Assembly (NCBI GenBank): GCA_016462305.1
Contig: JAEMTM010000044.1
Coordinates: forward strand, 5,068-13,437
Length of the DNA: 8,370 bases
Reading direction: 5' to 3'
From: Sphingomonadaceae bacterium
GTDB lineage: Bacteria > Pseudomonadota > Alphaproteobacteria > Sphingomonadales > Sphingomonadaceae
The position numbers and the translations under genes were made by a program. Of this stretch, positions 1 to 5,492 are shown in pieces (position 1 is the stretch's first letter; every line of letters begins with the position of its first letter). Below the pieces are notes generated by a model. It was not told where the DNA came from. It saw only the letters and a program-made list of their open reading frames with translations, and did no database searches.

Positions 1-34
1 ATTCTGGCTTGCACTTTGTCGGCGAGCGCACCAC

Positions 35-619
35 ATGCGGGAAATGCTGATAGAAACCGAACTGACACCCAACCCGTCCACCATCAAATTCCTGCCCGGC
101 CGTGCGGTCATGGACACAGGAACGCGCGACTTTGCTTCGCCCGAAGAGGCCGAAGCCTCTCCCTTGGCGGAAGCACTCTTCGCGCTTGGCGATGTGACAG
201 GCGTGTTTTTCGGGCATTCCTTTATTTCTGTGACGGCAGCATCCGGGGTTGAGTGGGCAAACCTAAAGCCCGACGTGCTTGGCATATTGCTGGACCATTT
301 CAGCGCCAACATGCCTTTGTTCAAGCCAGCTAGCGCGGGCTTCTCGGTGCCGTCGGGTGAAGCAGACTATCCGTTGGATGACCCTGCCGATGCCGATATC
401 GTGGACCAGATCAAGGATTTGATCGAAACCCGCGTCCGCCCTGCGGTCGCCAATGATGGCGGCGACATCATCTATCGGGGTTTCCAGAAAGGCGTCGTGT
501 TCCTGCAAATGCAGGGTGCGTGTGCAGGGTGCCCATCTTCGTCCGCCACGCTGAAAAACGGGATCGAACAATTGCTGAAGCATTATGTGCCTGAAGTCAC
601 TGAAGTACGCGCCGCATAA
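35..619 (+). CDS. Nfu/NifU-type iron-sulfur cluster carrier protein
   Basis: A 194-residue Nfu protein that would carry [4Fe-4S] clusters to cytoplasmic apo-enzymes. The N-terminal third (about residues 4-90, beginning MLIETELTPNPSTIKFLPGR) matches the Nfu N-terminal domain found in alphaproteobacterial and mitochondrial NFU1-type proteins. The C-terminal NifU-like domain (about 120-190) has the cluster-binding CAGC motif (CxxC) at residues 163-166 within QGACAGCPSSS. Length is normal for the two-domain family. Two starts are possible: ATG 35, or ATG 44, which would begin MLIETE as many homologues do. Neither has a strong Shine-Dalgarno, so the start is unsettled by three codons. It leads a closely spaced run with the next three genes (27-bp gap). 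Function follows from the family; the specific clients here are inferred. Confidence 0.93.
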   Translation: MREMLIETELTPNPSTIKFLPGRAVMDTGTRDFASPEEAEASPLAEALFALGDVTGVFFGHSFISVTAASGVEWANLKPDVLGILLDHFSANMPLFKPASAGFSVPSGEADYPLDDPADADIVDQIKDLIETRVRPAVANDGGDIIYRGFQKGVVFLQMQGACAGCPSSSATLKNGIEQLLKHYVPEVTEVRAA

Positions 620-646
620 ACATTAAATATTGCGAAAGTAAATATC

Positions 647-1237
647 ATGTCAAAAGCCTTGAACGACGTTGCCCTTGATCAGCTTTTTCGTGAAGCGCGC
701 AGCTATAATGGCTATCTGGATACGCCAGTGTCGCCCACGCAGTTGGAACAGATTTGGGACCTGATGAAATTTGGTCCGACATCGGCCAATTGCATGCCTG
801 CGCGGATCATTTGGTGCAGCAGCGAAGATGCAAAGCAAAAACTTGCCGCTTTCTGCATGCCAAGCAACGGCGAGAAAATCCTTCAGGCGCCCGTGACCGC
901 GATTATCGGAATGGACCTCGAATTCTTCGAAAATCTGCCCGAATTATTCCCGCATACCGACGCGCGAAGCTGGTTTGTCGGCAATGATGCGCTGATCGAA
1001 AAAACCGCTTTTCGCAACAGCAGCTTGCAGGGCGCATATTTCATGCTCGCGGCGCGCGCACTTGGGCTTGATACAGGGCCAATGTCGGGATTCAATAACG
1101 CAGCCGTGGATGAGGCATTTTTTGCCGGCACTAAAGTGCAATCAAACTTCATTTGCACCTTGGGCTATGGCGACAAAGCGAGCATTTTCGAACGCAGCCC
1201 AAGGCCAGCGTTTGACCGCTTTAACAGCATCCTCTGA
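647..1237 (+). CDS. rutE: RutE-type malonic semialdehyde reductase / nitroreductase-family protein
   Basis: A 196-residue FMN-dependent nitroreductase-fold protein, the same length as E. coli RutE and similar to it along its whole length. Shared blocks are the early RSYNGYLDTPVS segment (18-29), KFGPTSANCMPARI (41-54), FPHTDARSWF (101-110), the ETAFRNSS-like KTAFRNSS (119-126), LGLDTGPMSGF (139-149) and LGYGD (172-176). RutE reduces malonic semialdehyde to 3-hydroxypropionate in the Rut pyrimidine-degradation pathway, using NAD(P)H. No other rut gene is present here, so the substrate in this organism is uncertain; a general quinone or nitro-reductase role is possible. A weak GAAAG ribosome-binding site lies 8 nt before the ATG. 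It is probably co-transcribed with the genes on either side (27-bp and 21-bp gaps). Confidence 0.88.
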   Translation: MSKALNDVALDQLFREARSYNGYLDTPVSPTQLEQIWDLMKFGPTSANCMPARIIWCSSEDAKQKLAAFCMPSNGEKILQAPVTAIIGMDLEFFENLPELFPHTDARSWFVGNDALIEKTAFRNSSLQGAYFMLAARALGLDTGPMSGFNNAAVDEAFFAGTKVQSNFICTLGYGDKASIFERSPRPAFDRFNSIL

Positions 1238-1258
1238 TCAAGCAGCCAACGAACGGTC

Positions 1259-1867
1259 ATGCGGACATTGGTCATCGATACCGCGACGCGGGCGTGCTCG
1301 GTCGCTTTGTTCGATGACGACCATGTTATCGCGGCGGCGCATGAAATCATTGGCCGCGGCCATGCCGAACGCTTGCTTCCCCTCATCGCTGCTCTGCCCG
1401 GCAAAGGCAAAGCGGACCAAGTCATGGTCAATGTCGGACCGGGCAGTTTTACAGGTATTCGTGTCGGTGTAGCCGCCGCAAAGGCTTTGGGCTTGGCATG
1501 GCATATTGATGTATCTGGCTATGGTTGCCTTGCCTTGGTAGCGGCGATGGGGCGTTCAAAGCTGCCCGAAGCTGCGGCGATAGACGTTGTCATGACGGGC
1601 GGCCATGGCGCGTATTTCTTTGAGGCTTTTGATGCGCTTGGGCATTCGCGTGCGCCTGTGCGCTCCGTCTTGCCCGCTGACCTGCTTAGCCTTGCCACGG
1701 CGACTGTGGTGGCAGGCGACATTGATCCCCAAAATGCCGACCGCCATTGGCTGGAGCTGCTACCCGATGCCCGCCATTGGGCGCATTTGCGGGCCGAACA
1801 TCCGCTTGCGGCAACGCCAATCTACGGCAGAGCGCCAGACGCAAAGCCAGCAACCTTGCCAAAATGA
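1259..1867 (+). CDS. tsaB: tRNA threonylcarbamoyladenosine biosynthesis protein TsaB
   Basis: TsaB is the inactive TsaD paralogue that forms the scaffold of the TsaB-TsaD-TsaE complex, which transfers the threonylcarbamoyl group to A37 of ANN-reading tRNAs in the cytoplasm. The 202-residue product has an N-terminal ASKHA strand (MRTLVIDTATRACSVALFDD, 1-20), the GRGHAERLLPLI segment (32-43) and the family signature VGPGSFTGIRVGVAAAKAL (59-77). It lacks the paired metal-binding histidines of TsaD, and its length is normal for alphaproteobacterial TsaB. The stop overlaps the following rimI-like start in ATGA (1864-1867), which suggests translational coupling; tsaB-rimI adjacency is widespread. 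No strong Shine-Dalgarno precedes ATG 1259, as expected of a gene inside an operon. Identification is firm. Confidence 0.95.
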   Translation: MRTLVIDTATRACSVALFDDDHVIAAAHEIIGRGHAERLLPLIAALPGKGKADQVMVNVGPGSFTGIRVGVAAAKALGLAWHIDVSGYGCLALVAAMGRSKLPEAAAIDVVMTGGHGAYFFEAFDALGHSRAPVRSVLPADLLSLATATVVAGDIDPQNADRHWLELLPDARHWAHLRAEHPLAATPIYGRAPDAKPATLPK

Positions 1868-2319
1868 TTCGGGTCGTTGATGGCGATGCCGGAGATATTT
1901 CGGCCATGATGACAATCATGAACGACGCATTCGACCCCAGATTTGGCGAAGCATGGACGGCTGCACAATGTCTATCAACTTTGGTGCTCCCCGATTGCCA
2001 GTTATTGCTTGCTAAAGACGTTGGAGACGTCTGCGGCTTTGCCATGAGCCGATGGGTATTTGATCATCAAGAATTGTTGATGATTGGCGTCGCGCGGCGA
2101 TTTCAGGGCCAAAACATCGGAAAACTGTTGTTATCCGAAACAATCCAACGGGCGCGCCAGGGCGGACGAACCAAAATCTTCCTTGAAGTTCGCGATGGTA
2201 ACAATGCGCATGGTTTTTATCTTAAATCTGGATTTACCCCGATTGGGCGTCGTAAAAATTATTATAAAAACGCCGACGGTATAAGTCCCGATGCAATTAC
2301 TCTGCTATTGGAACTATAA
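1864..2319 (+). CDS. rimI: RimI-like ribosomal-protein/protein N-terminal acetyltransferase (GNAT)
   Basis: A 151-residue GNAT-fold acetyltransferase that overlaps the tsaB stop by four bases (ATGA). An open frame continues upstream, but ATG 1864 fits both the family length and the coupling. RimI acetylates the N-terminus of ribosomal protein S18 and possibly other proteins from acetyl-CoA. Visible marks are AFDPRFGEAWTAAQC (22-36), strand LLMIGV (71-76), the acetyl-CoA loop RRFQGQNIG (78-86), LEVR (107-110) with the expected acid E108, Y119 and the RimI-like ending GRRKNYYK (128-135). Two oddities are visible. The loop reads QGQNIG, where the usual Q/RxxGxG/A has glycine at the fourth position. 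The E-to-Y spacing is also one residue shorter than in E. coli-type RimI. The second half is AT-richer than its neighbours. GNAT assignment is firm; the S18 substrate is inferred from position. Confidence 0.85.
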   Translation: MIRVVDGDAGDISAMMTIMNDAFDPRFGEAWTAAQCLSTLVLPDCQLLLAKDVGDVCGFAMSRWVFDHQELLMIGVARRFQGQNIGKLLLSETIQRARQGGRTKIFLEVRDGNNAHGFYLKSGFTPIGRRKNYYKNADGISPDAITLLLEL

Positions 2320-2338
2320 ATGTAACTATAAATGTAAC
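2312..2338. repeat. 12-bp tandem duplication across the rimI stop codon
   Basis: The unit AACTATAAATGT occurs twice without a gap (2312-2323 and 2324-2335), followed by the first three bases of a third copy (AAC). The first copy contains the rimI stop codon TAA (2317-2319). The second copy lies just inside the mucR upstream region. The repeat is directly visible; any function is inference. Confidence 0.9.
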
Positions 2339-2357
2339 GTCGATGTTTGGCTATTGG

Positions 2358-2386
2358 TTGACGATGTATCTCTAATCATGTAAACA
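2358..2386 (+). promoter_or_regulatory. Putative mucR promoter
   Basis: TTGACG at 2358-2363 is followed after 17 bp by TAAACA at 2381-2386. This resembles a sigma70-type -35 with a weak -10, and it sits 43 bp before the mucR ATG in the only sizeable gap (109 bp) between the two gene blocks. The -35 is good for an alphaproteobacterium; the -10 is poor. ATGTAA, found at 2320 and 2332 in the tandem repeat, occurs again at 2378, running into the -10. No intrinsic terminator for the upstream operon is visible in this gap, so readthrough from rimI is possible. Confidence 0.4.
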
Positions 2387-2416
2387 ATTCCACTCAAAAA
2401 CACAATATTTGGGTCC

Positions 2417-2420
2417 GGAG
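2417..2420 (+). promoter_or_regulatory. mucR ribosome-binding site
   Basis: GGAG (within TCCGGAG) ends 8 nt before ATG 2429. It is the clearest Shine-Dalgarno in the left half of the window and fixes the mucR start. Confidence 0.75.
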
Positions 2421-2428
2421 TTTGTAAA

Positions 2429-2863
2429 ATGTCACAAGAAAGTAACGATTTCGCAGAACTGTTAATTACGTTAACGGCTGATATTGTCGCAGCGCACGTT
2501 AGCAACAACAGCGTTGCCGTGTCGGATGTATCGGCTTTAATCTCTAACGTGCACGCGGCACTGTCCGGAATCTCCGAACCAGCTATTGTGGCAGAAGCAG
2601 CCTTGGAACCAGCCGTTCCTATTCGTAATTCCATAAAGCGCGATTTCATCGTCTGTCTGGACGATGGTAAGAAGCTGAAAATGCTCAAGCGTCACCTTAT
2701 GACGCATTATGGCATGACACCGGATGATTATCGCGCGAAGTGGGGCTTGCCCGCCGATTATCCAATGGTCGCGCCCGCTTATGCCGAGCAGCGCCGCGAG
2801 TTGGCCAAGGCCATTGGCCTTGGACGCGCGCCGGGTTCGGGCCGCAAGAAAATAGTAAGATAG
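2429..2863 (+). CDS. mucR: Ros/MucR-family zinc-finger transcriptional regulator
   Basis: A 144-residue MucR/Ros-family DNA-binding protein. The family consists of global regulators, often H-NS-like silencers, that bind AT-rich DNA containing TpA steps and control exopolysaccharide, motility, cell-cycle or virulence genes. The N-terminal half (1-65) is the family's variable, oligomerising region. The conserved core runs from RDFIVCLDDGKKLKMLKRHL (71-90) through MTHYGMTPDDYRAKWGLP (91-108) and DYPMVAPAYAEQRRELAKAIGLG (110-132), followed by a basic tail (GRKKIVR). In Ros the zinc is held by CxxC plus two histidines. Here the second Cys is Asp (C76, D79) and the usual last ligand is Tyr (H89, H93, Y94), giving a likely C-D-H-H site. 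It has its own promoter-like region and ends at an intrinsic terminator, so it is probably monocistronic. Family call firm; regulon unknown. Confidence 0.93.
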   Translation: MSQESNDFAELLITLTADIVAAHVSNNSVAVSDVSALISNVHAALSGISEPAIVAEAALEPAVPIRNSIKRDFIVCLDDGKKLKMLKRHLMTHYGMTPDDYRAKWGLPADYPMVAPAYAEQRRELAKAIGLGRAPGSGRKKIVR

Positions 2864-2888
2864 GCTTTTTGCTGATCTGCAAGAATAT

Positions 2889-2918
2889 AAGGCCGGGGCA
2901 CTCTCGGCCTTTTTCTTT
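2889..2918 (+). terminator. Rho-independent terminator after mucR
   Basis: The perfect 7-bp stem AAGGCCG (2889-2895) / CGGCCTT (2905-2911) has a 9-nt loop and is followed by T2910-T2914, one C, then TTT. It begins 25 bp after the mucR stop and separates mucR from fur. Confidence 0.85.
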
Positions 2919-2944
2919 GACGAATCATGGGGCGGCACTAAATG
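2917..2944 (+). promoter_or_regulatory. Possible fur promoter
   Basis: TTGACG (2917-2922) lies at the end of the mucR terminator T-tract and is followed after 16 bp by TAAATG (2939-2944). If active, transcription would start near 2950-2953, just before ATG 2954, giving a nearly leaderless fur mRNA. The element is short and overlaps the upstream ATG 2942, so this is a weak call. No obvious Fur box was seen around it. Confidence 0.3.
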
Positions 2945-3376
2945 TATTGTCCAATGGATAGCAAAATTGACATTGAGGCGCTCTGTAACCAACGGGGCTT
3001 GCGCATAACCGATCAACGGCGCGTCATCGCGCGCGTCATTTCCGATGCGAATGACCACCCCGATGTGGAGGAGCTTTACCGCCGTTCGTCGGCCATTGAT
3101 CCCAAAATCTCGATTGCCACGGTATATCGGACCGTCCGCTTGTTTGAAGAGGCGGGCATATTGGACCGGCATGATTTCGGCGATGGCCGCGCCCGGTATG
3201 AGGCATCGCCCGAGGCGCATCACGACCATTTGATTGATGTCGAAACCGGTAAAGTCGTCGAATTTGTCGATCCTGAGCTTGAGGCATTGCAGAAAATCAT
3301 TGCGGAACGGCTGGGCTATCGTTTGGTAGACCATCGTATGGAGCTTTATGGCGTCGCCATCGACCGCAAGGATTGA
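2942..3376 (+). CDS. fur: Fur-family iron-responsive transcriptional repressor
   Basis: Ferric uptake regulator: an Fe(II)-dependent dimeric repressor of iron-acquisition genes. The 144-residue product has a winged-helix DNA-binding domain (about 8-85) with RITDQRRVIARVI (21-33) and SIATVYRTVRLFEEAGI (57-73). The C-terminal dimerisation domain follows, with metal ligands HHDH (93-96), E107 and H131; E87 matches the other regulatory-site acid. The CxxC pair that binds structural zinc in E. coli Fur is absent (HHDHLIDVETGKV), as in many alphaproteobacterial Fur proteins. A manganese-responsive (Mur-like) role cannot be excluded. Start choice: ATG 2942 has a weak GGGG 9 nt upstream. ATG 2954 gives MDSKIDIEALC, which fits homologue N-termini better but lacks a Shine-Dalgarno. 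The 3' end overlaps plsC by 29 bp, implying co-transcription with the lipid and miaB genes. Confidence 0.93.
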   Translation: MYCPMDSKIDIEALCNQRGLRITDQRRVIARVISDANDHPDVEELYRRSSAIDPKISIATVYRTVRLFEEAGILDRHDFGDGRARYEASPEAHHDHLIDVETGKVVEFVDPELEALQKIIAERLGYRLVDHRMELYGVAIDRKD

Positions 3377-4148
3377 ACGACGCAACCCGGCGGCTTTTGT
3401 CACGGGGCAGTTCTTGTTTTTGACACGGCTGCTGCTGATGGCTGCAAGCCTGTCTTTTGGCTTACTGTTGCATAATGTCTGGCGGATAATCCGCAAACCG
3501 TCGCCTTGGCCGCGCTTGTTTTTGCTCTCGATCAGCTGGACCAGCGGCATTGCGACAGCCACCACTGGCACCCGCATACGCAATAATGTGTTCTATGCCG
3601 CAAACCACCATAGCTGGATCGATATTCCCGTAATGTCGGGCGTTACGGGCTGCACTTTCGTGGCCAATGACGGCATCGAAGGCTGGCCGCTGATTGGCTG
3701 GCTGTGCAAGATCAACAACACCATCTTCGTCAATCGCGAAAACCGCGCCAGCGTCAGCAATCAAGTCGATGATTTGCGGGCGGCCATGACGGGCGACCAG
3801 CCCGTGACTATTTTTCCCGAAGGCACGACGCATGATGGATCGGGCCTTTTGCCGTTCAAACCGTCTTTGTTCGCCGCTTTAGTCCCGCCGCCCGCTGGCA
3901 TGCTCGTTCAACCTGTCTATCTCAATTATGGCCACCACACGCGGCGCGTGGCCTGGGTTGGCGACGAAAAAGTGACCGAGAATTTCTGGCGCCTTTTGTC
4001 TTATCTCAAACCGATAACCGCGACCCTGCATTTTCTGGAGCCATTTGACCCGCTCCATTATCCGGACCGCAAGGCCATTTCTGGCGAAGTGCGGGCGCGT
4101 ATTGGCGCTGCGATGGAGGGTGGCGGCAACGCGGCGCGCATAGTATAG
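3348..4148 (+). CDS. plsC: 1-acyl-sn-glycerol-3-phosphate acyltransferase (PlsC-family)
   Basis: A membrane-associated lysophospholipid acyltransferase of 266 residues, expected to acylate lysophosphatidic acid to phosphatidic acid on the inner face of the cytoplasmic membrane. Motif I is NHHSWIDIP (86-94), giving the catalytic HxxxxD pair H87/D92. The substrate block includes GWPLIGWLCKINNTIFVNRENR (from 112), and motif III is FPEGTT (156-161). A hydrophobic N-terminal segment (about 22-45, LFLTRLLLMAASLSFGLLL) follows a basic stretch and could be a membrane anchor. ATG 3348 lies inside fur and overlaps it by 29 bp. Later in-frame starts (for example ATG 3438) would remove most of the hydrophobic segment, so 3348 is preferred. 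A lyso-ornithine-lipid acyltransferase (OlsA-like) role is an alternative that the sequence cannot exclude. Confidence 0.88.
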   Translation: MASPSTARIERRNPAAFVTGQFLFLTRLLLMAASLSFGLLLHNVWRIIRKPSPWPRLFLLSISWTSGIATATTGTRIRNNVFYAANHHSWIDIPVMSGVTGCTFVANDGIEGWPLIGWLCKINNTIFVNRENRASVSNQVDDLRAAMTGDQPVTIFPEGTTHDGSGLLPFKPSLFAALVPPPAGMLVQPVYLNYGHHTRRVAWVGDEKVTENFWRLLSYLKPITATLHFLEPFDPLHYPDRKAISGEVRARIGAAMEGGGNAARIV

Positions 4149-4157
4149 GCCCGCATT

Positions 4158-5492
4158 ATGAGCATGGATTCCCCCAAAACCTATTCGATCAAAAATTACG
4201 GCTGTCAGATGAACGTCTATGATGGCGAGCGCATGGCCGAGATGTTCGAAAGCCAGGGCATGTCGCCTGCGGATGACAAGGCGAATGCCGACCTCGTCGT
4301 CCTCAACACATGCCACATTCGCGAAAAGGCATCGGAGAAGGTCTATTCCGAGATTGGCCGCCTGCGCCGCAAGGATGGAAGCAGCCCGGTCATCGCCGTT
4401 GCTGGCTGCGTCGCGCAAGCCGAGGGCGGCGAGATCAGCCGCCGAGCGCCCGAAGTCGACATCGTTGTTGGTCCGCAAGCCTATCACAACCTGCCCGACA
4501 TATTGGCCGCAGTTGGACGCGGCGAACGTGTGGTTGACCTCGACCTGCCCGGCCTCGACAAATTTGGTAAGCTGCCTGCCCGCCGCAAACAGCCGCCATC
4601 GGCGTTTCTGACGGTTCAGGAAGGTTGCGACAAATTCTGCACTTATTGCGTCGTGCCCTACACCAGAGGCGCGGAAATTTCGCGCGGATGGGCCGAGTTG
4701 ATCGATGAAGCAAAGGCGATAGTCGATGCTGGCGCGCGCGAAATCACCTTGCTTGGCCAGAATGTCAACGCATGGGATGGCGAAGATGACAAGGGCAAGC
4801 TGCAAGGCCTAGACGGCCTCATCCGCGCGCTCGACAAGATACCGGACCTTCGCCGTATCCGATACATGACCAGCCACCCGAACGACATGACCGAAGGGCT
4901 GATTGCCGCGCATGGTGATGTTGAAAAGCTGATGCCGTTCTTGCACTTGCCCGTTCAGTCCGGCTCCAACCGCATCTTAAAGGCCATGAACCGCAGTCAC
5001 AGCCGCGACAGTTACATGCGCATACTCGACCGCGTTCGGACTGTGCGGCCCGACATCGCCTTTTCCGGTGACTTCATCGTTGGTTTTCCCGGTGAAAGCG
5101 ATGCCGATTTTGAGGACACATTAAGCCTCGTGCGCGCAGTCGGCCATGCGCAAGCCTATTCCTTCAAATATAGCCCACGCCCCGGCACACCCGCCGCCGA
5201 CATGTCCGACCAGATACCCATGGAAATCATGGACGAACGGCTGCAACGGCTTCAGGCGCAGATCGTGGCGGACCAGACGGCGTTTAATGATCGCACGGTC
5301 GGGCGCACCACCGATATCCTGTTGGAACGGCCCGGAAAATTTGCTGGCCAATTAATTGGCAAATCACCTTGGCTCCAGTCGGTGCATGTCCTTGCGCCGG
5401 ACCTTTCAATCGGCGATATTGTTACTGTGAAAATATCCGATTCTGGACCGCTTAGCCTGAAAGGTGAACCAACGATGAGAGCAGCCGCCTGA
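4158..5492 (+). CDS. miaB: tRNA-2-methylthio-N6-dimethylallyladenosine synthase MiaB
   Basis: A radical-SAM methylthiotransferase that converts i6A37 to ms2i6A37 in tRNAs reading UNN codons, using two [4Fe-4S] clusters. The 444 residues cover the full architecture. The N-terminal MTTase domain carries the auxiliary-cluster cysteines C16 (YGCQMNVYD), C52 (NTCHIREKASEK) and C84 (AGCVAQAEG). The radical-SAM core has CDKFCTYC (C157, C161, C164), and MTSHPNDMTEG, HLPVQSGSN and GDFIVGFPGE follow it in the order expected for the family. The C-terminal TRAM domain begins about residue 375. A second in-frame ATG (4164) is only two codons later. The start lies 9 bp after the plsC stop, and the stop abuts the phoH ATG (TGAATG), so it sits inside an operon. 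All cluster ligands are present, so the enzyme is predicted to be active. Confidence 0.97.
   Translation: MSMDSPKTYSIKNYGCQMNVYDGERMAEMFESQGMSPADDKANADLVVLNTCHIREKASEKVYSEIGRLRRKDGSSPVIAVAGCVAQAEGGEISRRAPEVDIVVGPQAYHNLPDILAAVGRGERVVDLDLPGLDKFGKLPARRKQPPSAFLTVQEGCDKFCTYCVVPYTRGAEISRGWAELIDEAKAIVDAGAREITLLGQNVNAWDGEDDKGKLQGLDGLIRALDKIPDLRRIRYMTSHPNDMTEGLIAAHGDVEKLMPFLHLPVQSGSNRILKAMNRSHSRDSYMRILDRVRTVRPDIAFSGDFIVGFPGESDADFEDTLSLVRAVGHAQAYSFKYSPRPGTPAADMSDQIPMEIMDERLQRLQAQIVADQTAFNDRTVGRTTDILLERPGKFAGQLIGKSPWLQSVHVLAPDLSIGDIVTVKISDSGPLSLKGEPTMRAAA

Noticed and set aside
1..50. Possible tail of an upstream gene ending at TGA 48-50 (frame 3, reading ...GLHFVGERTTCGKC)
   Set aside because: Only 15 codons are visible and they match no family I recognise, so neither a gene nor its identity can be supported.
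624..645. Direct repeat TAAATAT at 624-630 and 639-645 before rutE
   Set aside because: Short, AT-only motifs in a 27-bp gap can arise by chance, and no promoter elements go with them.
1747..1863. Upstream extension of the rimI frame to ATG 1747
   Set aside because: It would add 39 residues lying wholly inside tsaB. ATG 1864, coupled to the tsaB stop by ATGA, gives the normal GNAT length.
2869..2891. TTGCTG and TATAAG as a fur promoter
   Set aside because: The spacer is only 11 bp, and the pair lies before the mucR terminator, which would stop the transcript.
2537..3583. A 348-codon open frame on the minus strand
   Set aside because: It runs antisense across mucR, the terminator, fur and part of plsC, all of which are clear genes. 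The translation has no recognisable domain; it is a shadow of the plus-strand codon pattern.
3879..4805. A 308-codon minus-strand open frame
   Set aside because: It lies antisense to plsC and miaB, whose full motif sets are intact. No family resemblance or ribosome-binding site was seen.
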